A stretch of 64,000 bases of DNA from Byssothecium circinans. Taxonomy: Eukaryota > Ascomycota > Dothideomycetes > Pleosporales > Massarinaceae. The stretch spans positions 279,274-343,273 of the forward strand of contig ML977005.1 of NCBI GenBank assembly GCA_010015675.1, written 5' to 3'. The position numbers and the translations under genes are program-made. This document shows, in pieces, positions 34,426 through 46,179 of the stretch; position 1 is the stretch's first letter; the number at the start of each line of letters is the position of its first letter. The notes beneath the pieces were generated by a model. The model was not told the origin of the DNA and made no database searches. It saw nothing but the letters and a program-made list of their open reading frames with translations.

Positions 34426-36415
34426 CTACTCAATGCTCATCTTCATAAGCCCATCATGAGTATCCGTCATGCTCTGCAGACCAACCCGCTTGGGCCCTAG
34501 GGAAGGCGTCAAGGCCACGCTGCCACCGCTATTAGATCTCTCGCCCGAAGCATGGCCCCCTCCACCACTAACAGATGGCTCCCGTTGCGATCGCCCCCAC
34601 ACGCTACCATCTCTCTGAGCGGGAGATTGGCTCAGCACTGGACTGTTATGTACGCTGACGCCCGGCGAGACGGCTCTTCTCTTGATTGAGTATCCGTCCA
34701 GATCATCATCGCGACGGCGTTTCGAAGACCTCTTGAGCCCGTCAGCTGCTGATAAAGGAACGAGAGGTTGAGGTGTTGAGGAGCGGGACATGAAGCTATA
34801 TGAGGTATACTGCTCGGATCCGCCGGCTTTGGCAGTGGTGCAAGGTAACGATGCGGAAGTAGACGGGGAATCCATATTGGCGTCCTCGCTCATGGCACTT
34901 GAGCCTGCGCGTGGAAATGATGGCGGCGGTGGTGTCTGGGCTGGTGGGTCGCGGTTCCAGAAATTCCTCCCACCTGGATTCATGTTCTTGGGCGGTGCCA
35001 ATGCGGCGAATAGTCCTTTCGTTGCAGAGCCATCTAAGCTCATGTTGCTCTCACTTTCTTCCTCCGGTACGCCTTCGAGCGGGCCATCGAGGCCGGGTAC
35101 GGTAGGAAGGAGGGACGGCGAAGACTGTGCTGTGGCAGAGGGGAACTCGATGTCTCCGTCGTTTTCGCGCACTTGGCGGATGATCTCTGCTTCGCGGCGG
35201 AATTCATTGTCGATGGGCGCTGATTCTTCCAGCAGCTCTGCTTTGATGCGACCGAACTGTCTCGATTTGGGCTGCGATGGTCAGTATCGTTCTGCAAGTA
35301 AAGGTGGTGTGATGACTTACAAGTAAGTTGCCCCGCCGTGTCACCGGCCGGCGCACAACCCCAGGCGTCTGTGGCATGGCTACGCCCTCGTCTCCGCTGT
35401 CGTTGCCAGAAGAAATATGGAGGTCGTTGGTGAACAGTGATAGGCTCTCCCGCCGTGACCCCGCCTTACGTATAACAGCCTCTCGCGCAAAGTACCCCTC
35501 CTTTCCATTCGGTGGCGACGCAGGCACTGGACTCACCATACCCATACTGCTATGCGCGCTCGCCGAACTCGAGCTCTTCCTGCTCCTTCCCTTCCTTAGA
35601 CGCGCCCGCTGTATGCTCATGAATGTCGGTACACCCCCAGGTGAAAACATATTGCTCCATGTGCCCTGGTTATTTCCAAGTGGCCCGCCGAATGGGGTGT
35701 TCTGCTTCATAGCTTGCGGAGTCATGAGCATAGGATCGTCGTTATCGTCGCCTTCCATAGGTTCGCCGTCGTCAGAATTGCTGCTCGAATCATCAGGATC
35801 CAGCATGTTGATACTCCCCACCGAGCTCGATGCCGCCGTCCGGTCGCCATTCGCCCAAGCCGAATGCATCATGTTCGGGCTGTCCAGCACCATCGAGTTC
35901 CCCCGAGGCCTCCTCCCCGGAATCATCATGCCTTTCTGTGTGATGGTGGGCGAAGAGTCGGGCGACGACTGGTCGGCCAGCGTCGAGTGGTGGAGATTCG
36001 TGCACGCTCGCGAGAATTCAGCACCGCGCGATCGACGAGGGAGAAGCGAGGCTGGCGCTGCATACGTATTCCGGGAATCTAGCTGTGGCGACAAAGGAAC
36101 ACGCGCTGCGAAGTGTGCGGGACTGGGCATAGGCATCTCCCGTGCTGGCATCTGCAGGGAGAGGCCGCGGGTGAGGAGTTCAGATCGCCTCGGCGTGCGC
36201 GGACTCGCGATGATGGCATGATCGTCTTTGGAGGTGCGGAGGGGCTCGCGGAACTTGGGCGAGGGTTCGAGATGCGGCGTACTGTCGGAGAGAGAGCGCG
36301 TTTTCAGTGGAGACTTGGACTTTTGCGGTGTGCGTACGGTATGGTTGCTGGATGCGGCGTCTTCGCTTTCGGAGCCAGACTCTACCACTTCTGCCGTCAT
36401 AGTTGGAGATAACAT
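34426..36415 (-). CDS. Conserved low-complexity fungal protein, probably nuclear
   Basis: Exons 36415-35321 and 35271-34426 (49-nt phase-0 intron, GTAAGT...CGCAG) give 646 aa. Not recognised by name. The protein is Ser/Thr/Pro-rich with many SP and TP sites (candidate CDK/MAPK targets), an acidic stretch (DDSSSNSDDGEPMEGDDNDD), and more ordered islands around the splice junction (RRGNLLPKSRQFGRI then AELLEESAPIDNEFRREAE) and at the C-terminus (KRVGLQSMTDTHDGLMKMSI). Basic patches such as KRSSKRRRDDD and SIKRRAV suggest nuclear import. There is no enzymatic motif or membrane segment. A second ATG six codons in could also serve as the start. It may be a regulatory or scaffold protein. Confidence 0.7.
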
Positions 36416-36837
36416 TGCGTCGAAATTGGCACTGGAGTTTTGCGAATGCCCATGTCAGACAATGGCACTATATAGTCGTTGCGAAGCGAAATTTCACAGA
36501 TATGTCTTCAGCTAGAGGTGAGGTGGATGGGCGGGGGAGCGTTGGCGCCTAGGCCGGCTATCACGTGGCTTGCACAGGAGGGACCATGGAACATTAAAGT
36601 GGCTCAACCACCGCATTTTCATTCACACTTACTACCGGTGGTACAACTTGCAGCGTGAATTTTTGAGCTGTATCGTTTGGCCCATGATACCAACATATTG
36701 TATGTGCTTGTAGTGCATGATCCCTTGATTATCGCCCCAGATTGTCCATAGATGACGACATCTCTTCTTCACATTACCTCGAACACTACTCCGAATGTCT
36801 CCTGACTCCTCTTCGTGCCCTTCCATCGAAGGTCTAT
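36416..36837. other. Intergenic
   Basis: Upstream of the 34426-36415 gene and 3' of the 36838 gene. No feature recognised. Confidence 0.5.
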
Positions 36838-38121
36838 CTATGAGTTGATGATCCCTTCGACCCACTCGATGTCCTGCCATGTCGTCTCCCAGACATTGTG
36901 GACGACCATGATCCAATCCGGACCGTCGCGCTTGATCTCACCAATACAGCGACACATCGTGTTCTTCTTGAGAAGACGTGCACTATCATAATTGAACAGC
37001 TCCACGTCCTTCCAAATAGCAGCCTCGTACACGCCTTTGATGTGCGGTGGCTTGTCATGGAAGAGGTCAGCAAACTCGAAGTGTTGCTTCGTCTCGTCGC
37101 GATGAGAACTCAGAATCCTGGCATAAAGCTCAAAAATCACCTTCTGTCCGTGTTTAGCTGCACGGAAGGCTTGGTTGATGGCTTCACCAGTGCGAAAACA
37201 AGTCCTGAGGAGCAGCCTGGGCGATAGACCAATGATGGGTGAGCGATCGCGGACAGCAGCAGGAAACGGAGACCTGACGATGGGTTTCCGGGCCTCTGGG
37301 TTCAACGCTGCCTTTTGGATCAGTGCTTGTGTCTTTGGCGTGACTGGAGAGACAAATTTGTGTGCAACATGCCGCGAGCTGCTGGAGCTGCTCATGTTTG
37401 GCAGTGCAGAATAACCACGCTGCATCGATGGAGTGCTGGACATTTCAGCTGATCTAGGGGTCGGCAAGAACAGAATGTCGGGTTCCTGCCTGTCATCCGT
37501 GATTTGTGCTTGGCGACGGGTACTTCCCTTGCTGGTGGAGTACGGCGATGATTTTGAGCTGGATTGGGCCCTGTTCTTAGTCGTCGTGGTAATTGCATCA
37601 TCAAGATCGATCAAGTCGAAGATAGCATCGTCGAACTCGTCGTCTTTCAACGTGTCCTCGCTGTCATCTCGATTGATAGAATGGACGATGCCGGCATCTG
37701 GAGGAACTTGGTGTGCTGCAACCGAGCATGAGTCGCTTGCAGCTTTGGTCTTCCGAACAGTCTTCCGTGGAGTCGGCTTCGATACACGTTTTTGCTTCGG
37801 TGCCTTCTCGTCACTTGTCGACTTGTTTTGCTCCTGTTTCCCTCGTGCACGCTTGCTCCCTCGCGGCGGCGGCGTTGGCGGTGGTTGCACATCCAAAGTT
37901 GGAGCCATCAATTCGAGAGGTAAAGTCACCGTTTCACTTCCCAGGCCGAGATGCTGAGCTACGGCTGGATTGCGATGCCTCCGATGCGTCGCATGATTCT
38001 TCTTGACCGGAGATGGAGGTGTTGCTAGTGACTCGCATTGGAGCAGTTGAGCACTTGGACGATTGATTGGAGTAAAGCTTGAAGACGGTGTATAATTGGC
38101 TTGTGGCGTACTACTGTACAT
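36838..38121 (-). CDS. Conserved fungal protein with a C-terminal globular domain
   Basis: Single exon, 427 aa from ATG 38121. The N-terminal ~280 residues are low-complexity and basic (KRARGKQEQNK, KQKRVSKPTPRKTVRKTK) with a short acidic patch (FDDAIFDLIDLDD). The C-terminal ~140 residues are compact and look conserved: LSPRLLLRTCFRTGEAINQ, KVIFELYARILSS, HFEFADLFHDKPPHIKGVY, CRCIGEIKR, and a Trp-rich end (VWETTWQDIEWVEGI). The beta-strand-like spacing would suit a small barrel, but I cannot name the family. Lys/Arg-rich tracts suggest a nuclear, possibly nucleic-acid-binding protein; this is inference only. Confidence 0.7.
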   Translation of the reverse strand: MYSSTPQANYTPSSSFTPINRPSAQLLQCESLATPPSPVKKNHATHRRHRNPAVAQHLGLGSETVTLPLELMAPTLDVQPPPTPPPRGSKRARGKQEQNKSTSDEKAPKQKRVSKPTPRKTVRKTKAASDSCSVAAHQVPPDAGIVHSINRDDSEDTLKDDEFDDAIFDLIDLDDAITTTTKNRAQSSSKSSPYSTSKGSTRRQAQITDDRQEPDILFLPTPRSAEMSSTPSMQRGYSALPNMSSSSSSRHVAHKFVSPVTPKTQALIQKAALNPEARKPIVRSPFPAAVRDRSPIIGLSPRLLLRTCFRTGEAINQAFRAAKHGQKVIFELYARILSSHRDETKQHFEFADLFHDKPPHIKGVYEAAIWKDVELFNYDSARLLKKNTMCRCIGEIKRDGPDWIMVVHNVWETTWQDIEWVEGIINS

Positions 38122-38907
38122 TAGTGACCGCCAAGACCAGAAGAGTGAAGAAGACCGGATGGCAGGCGCGACATTGGGTTGCCCAACTCACGCATGGTCA
38201 CCGGCTGTCTGCATCTCCTCTCGATCCCAGCCCTGATAAAGTGACATCCCGGCCCGAGGATGTTGTGAATGTCTCAAAGCCTGTGGGTATGTCAGGCGTC
38301 GTGTTCCGGTGGCATGCGGTGACACGGTGCGTGAAACATGAATCAGCTCTCGTGTTGTTGATGTGAAGGCTGGCACAGTTCGACGTAAAGACTGTACTGT
38401 CGGCAACACGGGTAATGTTGCAATGACAACTGCATGAAGCATGAAGAGGTCGTTTGGTGTCAGGTGGGTGCGAGGCGTGGTTAGTCAGCGCCTGCCCCTC
38501 CAAATGCGGGCAGGAGCTCTGAGCTATCAGCGCACATGCCACCTCCACTCCACTTCACTTCAAACATTCACAGTTAACATTGAAGCCTGACCACATCACG
38601 TTGCTTCATAATCTGCTTGGTACTACATCAATAGCCCCCAACAGCGCCTACCTCCTTCAACCATCTTCTCATTCATCTCTTGCCGACCGGGGATCCGCTT
38701 CATTACCAAAGCTGCCGCAACACCGGCTCTCCACTGTCCTGAGTCTGACCTATTCTTGAAAGCGCCGCGAGGGCCGGCGCATCGACTTCGCTGTCAAGTC
38801 CGAACTTGGCCCAATCGAACGCTTTAGATCGTCAGATCGTAACGAGAAACTGCACAAAGCGTACTTCAATAGCACCTGCCAAGGTCCCCTCTCACTCTGT
38901 CTCAAAT
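38122..38907. promoter_or_regulatory. Divergent intergenic region
   Basis: Lies between a minus-strand and a plus-strand gene start, so it holds two promoters. C/T-rich in the last 250 bp. No specific site recognised. Confidence 0.4.
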
Positions 38908-40699
38908 ATGCCTGTAAGTGATCTCAGAAGCCATATCTCATATACGGGCACTGCGCCTCAGTATCGGTCTGCTCTTCTCTTTTCCTCTTTCACGGTTCAC
39001 ACTTGCGTCTTTGCCCTTCAGCATGGCTGCGAGTCTGATGTCCATCATCGAACAACTGCATCTCGAAGACGGGCATGATGAGGCTCCCCCGGCTTACTCC
39101 ATTTATATCACCTGCCAACCCCCACCATACACCAAAAGACCGACCATATCTTCATCCAACGTCAAGCCCAAGCCCAAACGAAGATCCATCCATCGTCATA
39201 AGAGCCCAGATACATACAAGGATGTTCCTATTTTTGAGAACCCCTGCCCTCTTTGTTACTTCAAACACTGTCGGAAAATACTAAGGCAATGGATTCGCAA
39301 TAGAAAAAGCCATATTCAGCTGTCACAGTCCAGATTGACCGTCTGACCAGTGAGCAATACGAAGAAGACGTAAGTTGGCTCTGCATATACAGTCATGCGT
39401 TGAAGGTTTGGCAAACTTTGTTACTCTTCGTGGGTGAAAGTGTCGCCAAATCTTCCTCCTAGTACTGTGTCATCTAAGACTATGCTAATGGAGGTCTAGG
39501 ATATTACTGGATTGATAGACCTCATTGAAGTCATCCGGATTCAGCAGTCTGGCCCTACGGAAGCGGCTCGTGCCCTTCGCAAGAAGCTGTGTGTGTCTTT
39601 TTCTGTTATTCGTACTCTTCTAACAATATACCAGAAAATACGGCAACGTCCATCGGCAACTACGAGCATTGGTCATACTCGATGGCTTGATACAGAATGC
39701 GGGGACAAGATTCCAGAAAAGCTTCGCAGATGAGCCCCTCCTTGAACGCTTGAGATTGTTGGCCAAGGATAGCATGGTGGATGAAGATGTGCGAAAGAAA
39801 GTTAACGTTCTATTCCGGCAATGGGCTGTCGCCTACAAGGGCACGCCAGGCCTCGAGCGGATCGCAAATCTTCACAAAGAGCTTCCGCGTACAAAACGTC
39901 CACAGCCACACCAATCGCGAGTTGTCCAAGAAAATGAGCGGGAGGCTGAGCGAGAGAATATTTCTTCCCCGCCGGCTTCGCCCACAACGACCCGTCGCCC
40001 ATCTCCACCATCGAGCTTCCCATCCGCCGCTTCTTCATCGACCGGACGAACAGTCGCACTAGGTGCAGCTCCTACGCCAAGCTCATCGCTTTTTAGAAAG
40101 GATAAAAAAGACAAGAAGAACCGTGGGAAGCCTTTCAACTTGGAGAAAGAGAAAGGGCAGCTACTCGAGACTATCGCTACGGCTACAGTTGCCAGCACCA
40201 ATCTACTCAATGGTCTTCAACTGATCAACCGCGAAGTCCAACGCGTTAGCGAAAACCCAGAAGTGATGCAACGGTTTGAAACATGCAAGCTGCTTCGACG
40301 TCAAATCTTGCGATACATTCAGCTTGTAGAATCGGACCAGTACCTCGGCAGTCTACTCAGCGCCAACGATGAGCTTGTCAAAGGGCTTATGGCATTCGAG
40401 ATCATGGACAAGAGCATCGACGATGACAGCGACAGCGATGACGACCAAGCGACTTCGTCAATGGCAGGTTTGAGCATGGATGAAGCACCACCCGCAAAGC
40501 CCCCGAGGCCGACCAGCATCCCTATGCCACCGGCAGGGAAGCAAAGGGCGCCAGAGCCTGAGTCTGAGGAAGACGAGGATGACCCTTTCGGTGACTCTCA
40601 TGGTGAGCCATTTTGGATGCAAAATTGAATAAATGCTAATAAACGCCAGCCGTTAAGACACCGTACGAGCGCAGCGAACCCACTTGGAGGGACGTGTAG
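38908..40699 (+). CDS. LSB5: Lsb5-like VHS/GAT-domain protein
   Basis: Exons 39304-39369, 39500-39588, 39635-40602 and 40650-40699 are firm; a two-codon first exon ATG CCT at 38908-38913 followed by GTAAGT is the best start I can find. Together they give 392 aa. The N-terminal VHS/ENTH-like domain reads KKPYSAVTVQIDRLTSEQYEED, DLIEVIRIQQSGPTEAARAL, KYGNVHRQLRALVILDGLI and VNVLFRQW. A GAT-like helical region follows (IATATVASTNLLNGLQL...LRRQILRYIQ), then an acidic tail with DDPFGD and a final TWRDV. In yeast, Lsb5 binds Las17 and ubiquitin and links actin to endocytosis. Intron 1 (390 nt) contains an unrelated open frame (39023-39346) that I do not count as a gene. Confidence is high except for exon 1. 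Confidence 0.85.
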
Positions 40700-41350
40700 A
40701 GTGTTGGAACAGCCGTTCATTGTGATTTTCCTTCATGGGACTTGGGTACCAAGTGTTTATGACAACGCCAGTTGTAGGCTTAGAATTGTTATCTGTATTA
40801 TCATCTTTTGCACTTACATAACTTCTATTATTTCCAACTGAGAAGTGTCCTCGCGCTCGGAGAAATAAGAGATGAGAAGTTTACTTACATCAACCACCTC
40901 GAAAAACCAGAGACCCCCCGAAAATCAACACCAGTCGTTTACCGAAGTTAAAGTTGAGTCGTAGAAGTCTAATTGTGAGTTGTCGAATCGACGATGAGAA
41001 CTAGACCGTTTCCGTATCTAGTGCGACGCGCGGAACGGGAACAGCAGTCACGACATTTCGTGACGGCGACGCTCCTATCGCGCCTCACATCGCCTCTTCA
41101 TTGTCAACATCGTGCGCGTGCTTTAGCTGAGAATATCTTTTCATCCTCCTCTCGATTTCAAGATCGGGCGCGTATACTCGCGCCCTTCAAGGCGAGATCT
41201 GATTACCCCACATCAACAGCGGGCTGCAGCCCGAAATCTTGTACGAGCAGCCCCGTTTTGACGCAACTTGCTCTTCGTGTGGACTTCATCCTACTTCTTT
41301 CGTCTTTTCCCCAAAAGCAAACAAAAGAGATACTGAAGAAAACCACCAAC
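40700..41350. other. Intergenic and possible 5' leader
   Basis: The frame of the next gene is open from 40994, but the sequence before 41351 is C-rich and lacks protein conservation, so I treat it as leader. Nothing else seen. Confidence 0.45.
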
Positions 41351-42911
41351 ATGGAAAGCCCCAACTTCCAGCCCTTCCGATTCCTGGACCTCCCCGGTGA
41401 GCTTAGAAACCACTGTTACCAAGCTATGCTCTGCTCCTTCGACCCACCCACATCACTACCCCCCAAAAACGGCCTCATGACAGAAGCCTATGTGAGCCAA
41501 GGCCTAGCACCCGCCAGCCAGGGCATCGAACCGGCCAGGCACACCATCGACACGACAATCCTACGAACATGCAAGAAAATCCATCGCGAAGCCTACGACG
41601 TCATGGTGAAAACCAACCAATTCATCCGCATCCAAACCATGGACATCCCAATCCCACTTCTGCTCCTGCCGTCCAAACTGCCTATCGTGACCATGGACAG
41701 GGCGCACGCAGACCAGTTCCAAGGCTATATCATAGTGGTCAAGATAGAAGCCATTCCCGGCGGATGGGTCGACGAGCCGCTTGACAGCGACGCCGATAGC
41801 GATTGGGAAGCAGAAATGGATACTTACATGCACGCACCTCCTGCTGGAACAGGGCCGCGGTTCAATTTCATGATCCTGGGCAGGGACTGGGACCATTTCT
41901 GCGGCATGCTTGCACAGGCCGATGCGTTCATGGAGGGTTTCAGCTACAGTGTGCAGGTCAGTGTTACTCTGAATGCGTACCCGGCGAAATTACCCGCTTG
42001 GAAAGCTCCGGTGGATAGCTACTTTACTCCGAAAACGCAAGAGGATCTTCTCGCGCCGTTCTGTATGCATATCCACGGCTTCGAACATGTAAGCATCGAC
42101 GGCAGTGTCGACCGCACACTGGCCAAAAGAACCATCGATCAAGTCCGCAAACCCCAATGGACAGACCCCAAAGTCGTCATCGCCGACCTCGAAAAAAGCA
42201 AAGCCGCCGGGAACTCTCTCTGGGCGCCCTCCAACCCCGCGCCCGCAGTCGAGCAATGGAGAGCCTGCATCATGGAGATCCGCCGCATCTACTCTACCGC
42301 CTCATTCAGTCTACTCATCGACAAAGGCGGCGAGGAATTCTGCACCAAGTTCACGGAGATATATTTCACTACTGTGCTTAATCTGGGCCAGGGGGCTATG
42401 CGGCAGATGCAGACTCCGGGCATGGCGAAGATGGATGTTGTGACGAAGGGATTGGCGATTACGCGCGAGTTGACGGATGCGGCGCTGATTCCGACTAGGT
42501 TGGCGGATTATGGGTCGCGGTTCGCGCCGGATCAGAGTCAGGTGGCGAAGTTGGGGTATAGGAGGGCGGTTTGTTGGAGGTGTAAGTTTTTCTTCTCGTA
42601 TCCAATCATACCCAACAACCTCATACACTCCCTTCCCCCCACCCACATCTTCCTCCGTTCACCCCTGCATTACTAACGTCTCTCTCTGAACAGTACTCGG
42701 CCAAGCATCCGACAGCCGCGAGATCAATGAAGAAGCGATCGACAGCGCTCTAGTATCTATCGACCACGCCGCCGCTTTCCAGCCCAATGACGCGAGTATC
42801 AAGAGGGAGAGGGAGGCGATTATGCGGTGGGAGAGCGAACTCGTGGACCGATGGGCGAGGGAGGTCGAGTTTGAGGTGTATATGCCGGAGTTACCTTGGG
42901 AGGCGCATTGA
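41351..42911 (+). CDS. F-box-like fungal protein
   Basis: Exons 41351-42581 and 42694-42911 (112-nt intron, GTAAGT, branch TACTAAC, acceptor AACAG) give 482 aa. The N-terminus, FRFLDLPGELRNHCYQAML, is the LPxELR..IY form of F-box-like start common in expanded Dothideomycete families of unknown function. TILRTCKKIHREAYDVM follows, another hallmark of that family (RTCRQIHREA). The C-terminal exon is helical and ends VYMPELPWEAH. The frame extends upstream to 40994, but the chosen ATG has AACATG context and starts the conserved part. Such proteins may act as substrate adaptors in SCF complexes, but binding to Skp1 is not demonstrated for this group. Confidence 0.75.
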
Positions 42912-43727
42912 GGCGGCGAGATTGTGGTTGTGGAGGCGTAGTGGTACTGGTATTGGGACTGGGAGCTGGGAGCTGGGAGCTGGGAGCAAGGGTAATGGGA
43001 GAGGGGGGGTTTCTTTCTTTCTTTCTTTCCTGTCGCTTGAGGCTGGAGTGTAGGGTATAAGTGCATTGGTGATGGTGTCACAGGGCTACATTTTCATACG
43101 GAGGGGGATCTAGCACTGATAGTGTAAACTCGGGATTTCAATTCAGTATTCGGGTATCTAATCCACGTTTTCACCCAAGCCAAATAACCAACTTTATCAT
43201 ATCAATAACGCACGCGGTTCAAATAATCTTCATCAGCACCCCCCTGGGACATCCATTCCCAAATCCAATCTCCACCTCTCCCTATCCTTTACGCGAAGGC
43301 TTCCCCAAACCCTCGCACCAACGACGATACTTACACTACCATAGCATGCATTAGAGATCCAGCAGATCGATGCAAATGACGTGCTAATAATACAGGAGTG
43401 ACGAGCAATATTAGGTCTGATCTCTATACATGACTATGGTAGTTGAGATTTTAGTAGGGGAGAAAAGGGTAGGATGCGTGCGTCGTTGGGAGGGTAGGGT
43501 GGAAGTGCTCATGATGCTCCGAGTTCAGGGGCACGGGGAAGGGTAAGAGCCCTGAGCTAGGTGAGAAGTTTTATTTTGCATAGAGATTTTATAGTGCGGG
43601 GATTGCAGGTTTGCATGGAACGGTGTGAAAGAGTTACAAGCGTACTGGTAGAGAAGGAGAAGTTAGTAAAGCAGTGCTAGGTTTTCAATAAGCTAATTGC
43701 TATAGTAAATCGAAATAGCTAAGTATA
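42912..43727. repeat. Intergenic with two short tandem repeats
   Basis: Contains GGGAGCT x4 (about 42959-42986) and (TTTC)5 (about 43010-43030). The remainder is the 3' side of the F-box-like gene and of the next, minus-strand gene. No gene seen. Confidence 0.6.
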
Positions 43728-44357
43728 TCAAACATCTACGTATCTATATTCAACGATAACAATCATAACCTTCATCATGACGCGGAACCATCCCCTCAAC
43801 CCCACATTCGCGAAAAAGAAGGTTCGGTCCCCACACTCTACACTCTTCATCCGATCCATACCGCGCCACCAGTACCAACAATGCACACTCATCGCAACCA
43901 CACTCATGCCTTGTAGGCTTGCATTCTTGATCCATCGATCCCTCATTAACCCTGCAAAATATGCGCTTCTCGTACGAACACCGGTGAGGCAGTTCCAGGA
44001 CACGATTTGCAGGGACGAAGGGTGTGAAGCGAAGACGAAGGAAACTATTACGAACGCGACGGTGAAGATGGTCAAGGAGTCCCGGATTATGGGCGATTGA
44101 GAGATGATGAAGTATTTGCTGAGGTAGACGGCGAGGGTTTGCGTGTAGATTCCGATACGGATGCCGGGGCCATAGATGTCGGCATTTCCGGGGAAGCTGC
44201 ATTGTGGGGAGAGGGAGGTGTTGTTTGAAGGGGTGGATGCTCTGGGGTCGAATGGGTGGGCGGCTACTTGGGAGGGGAGGTTGCTGAGGAGGATGGAGAT
44301 GGTAAACCTCGCGAGGGGATGTTGGGGCATGAGAAAATTTGAGAAGAAGATTAACAT
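43728..44357 (-). CDS. Predicted multi-pass fungal membrane protein
   Basis: Single exon, 209 aa from ATG 44357 (or 200 aa from ATG 44330). An N-terminal hydrophobic segment (FTISILLSNLPSQVAAHP) looks like a signal peptide or anchor. Then CSFPGNADIYGPGIRIGIYTQ, a motif I associate with fungal integral membrane proteins of unknown function (GNADIYGxGIRxGxYxQ), and hydrophobic stretches LTIFTVAFVIVSFVFA, MSVVAMSVHCWYWW and VMMKVMIVIV. The family is usually longer, so the C-terminus may be shortened or another exon missed. Function unknown. Confidence 0.6.
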   Translation of the reverse strand: MLIFFSNFLMPQHPLARFTISILLSNLPSQVAAHPFDPRASTPSNNTSLSPQCSFPGNADIYGPGIRIGIYTQTLAVYLSKYFIISQSPIIRDSLTIFTVAFVIVSFVFASHPSSLQIVSWNCLTGVRTRSAYFAGLMRDRWIKNASLQGMSVVAMSVHCWYWWRGMDRMKSVECGDRTFFFANVGLRGWFRVMMKVMIVIVEYRYVDV

Positions 44358-45017
44358 GAGAAATATTAACTAATTTAAATGAAGATTACATGTTGCCATC
44401 TAGTGTAGTGCGAGATGGATGTATTTTGTGGTGGCCTTGCTGCGCTGTCTTAAGCGCCTTGCAGTGTTTCATATAAGCGCCCACATGCTCAACGTTCCCA
44501 ACGCGATACACATGCGAAGAACATTCCGTAGTTTGAAATTTTAAGCAGAGGACCTAATAGTACCTCGAGAAAGTGGAACGAACGCAAAGTATAGTGTTCG
44601 AGTGCAGGCCGCAGCGAAAATGCAGTAGTCAAGGGAAGAGATCGCAAAGGAAAGCGACCAGACCAGACCGTCGCGATAATGTATAAAAAAAACTCTTTAT
44701 ATCCCCAAAATGCGACTCGTGAATACGCGTAACGAAGGAGGGAAGCGCTGATAACCCAAACCAAACCAAGTCAGTCCATCCAACCCATATATGTACCAAC
44801 CCCTCCAGTCAGTCCAACAACAAAGCCCTCAATTTCCAAGATATACAGTATCCGAACCCAATTTTCTCCCACCTCTTCCGCCAGCACTCCACCTCAACCT
44901 TACCAACACCCAAAAAAAGTCCAGAAAACGCTGCGAAACGGTATGCTAACCGTGTCTCCAAAGCGCTACGCTGTACATAGCATTTCCTCCGTTTGGTTCG
45001 TTCCCATCGATTGGATT
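44358..45017. other. Intergenic
   Basis: Open frames on the minus strand (44489-44764, 44809-45078) have no protein-like features. Nothing else recognised. Confidence 0.45.
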
Positions 45018-45152
45018 TTACATAACCGTACAAGGAATAGGACAGCAGCAGCATGAACAGTCCTCGCCACAATAACACGGCATCTTGACAGACCCGGGTT
45101 TCACGACCGAGGAAGCGGCAGAGGAAACAGATCCCTTCGTAGACGACGGCAT
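45018..45152 (-). CDS. Short Cys-rich protein tail with CaaX-like end
   Basis: From ATG 45152, 44 aa; the frame remains open upstream to 45281 without an ATG. The C-terminus reads MPCYCGEDCSCCCCPIPCTVM: nine Cys in 21 residues, ending CTVM, which fits a CaaX prenylation box, with upstream cysteines that could be palmitoylated or bind metal. The N-terminal part is Ser-rich (SSTKGSVSSAASS). It may be the final exon of a larger gene: a donor-like GTAAGT near 45338 lies upstream, but I could not find an acceptor that keeps frame. Not recognised. Confidence 0.35.
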   Translation of the reverse strand: MPSSTKGSVSSAASSVVKPGSVKMPCYCGEDCSCCCCPIPCTVM

Positions 45153-46179
45153 TCTGCTAGGATTCGTAGGTCTTGTGTGGGTGGATGTAAAAGGCTGGTG
45201 AGGATGTACGTCTGCGGCGTAGTCGTAGGGGTGGATGCGAAGCGATGACGTCTGATACGCTGTGCGGTACGACCCGCTCAAAACTCTCGTCAGCTTAAAA
45301 CCCCCAAAACGTCCTGCAAACAGATGTACTTACAATATCAATGATAAACAGCGGAAAGCGATGAAGATTATGGATGCGGGACTCTGAGTTAGGGTCGAAA
45401 GATGATGGGAAAGAAACTCGGTTTGCCCATGTTTGCTCCCCCCAGCCTAAACTGCCCTGATTCAAGGCCTCAAGCCAAGCCAAGCCGTTAGACATTAGTT
45501 CGGAGGAAGAGTTATGACGTTGATATTTGTGGCGGTGCAGGATGTAAAGGCGCAGGACTCTCCCGACCCACTTCGTACCCCAACATTGAAGGCGGTACTT
45601 CGGCATTTTAGACAGCATGATAGAGTCTATTAGTGCTCCACACTGGAAGTTGTCCGCTTTTGCAAAATAAGGGCCCTTTTGAAATGAACTGCATCCTTCG
45701 AAGTACTGCCTGTGTAGGTACCTACATAGAATGTAGCGCTTGAGGTGAATATTCGATCACGTGCAGTCTCCCCTGGACTGGAGTGCCCGACCTCGGCAGC
45801 ACCCCCGATATTCGGCTCCCTCGTCTCCATCTTTCGCAAATCCCTTTCAACATCACAGCCCCGCCCAACTTAGCCATCATCTGCACGACACACGGCTCAG
45901 ACATTGAACTTTCATAACTCCATTTCTACAAGAGCCCTTCCGTCGTACGGCGCTATGAGAAGCGAGCTAACAGCAAGTCCCGATCCCACAGAGAGTAAAA
46001 GAAAAACCCAGTTCCCGCCCAATTGAAACCACGCCGAACGCCGCTATGTATGAAACCGAGGAATGCGCAGAGGTTAGGTATAAAGTAAGATATATCACCG
46101 ACGCCTCCTTCCATCATTCCCGTCACTCCATCTCCTCCTCTCTCTCTCGTCGTCTCTTTCGCCGCGTCCACAATGACAA
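45153..46179. other. Intergenic or unresolved upstream exons
   Basis: A 108-codon minus-strand frame starts at ATG 45618 and reaches a GTAAGT at about 45338. It could belong to the Cys-rich gene or be chance. The rest, to the carrier stop at 46180, shows nothing. Confidence 0.35.

Noticed and set aside
39023..39346. Open frame starting MAASLMSIIEQLHLEDG within the first intron of the Lsb5-like gene
   Set aside because: It ends in the wrong frame across a firm exon and shows no conserved motif; at most a uORF-like or chance frame.
42659..43081. 140-codon minus-strand frame over the 3' end of the F-box-like gene
   Set aside because: It overlaps a phase-consistent coding exon on the other strand and reads through short tandem repeats.
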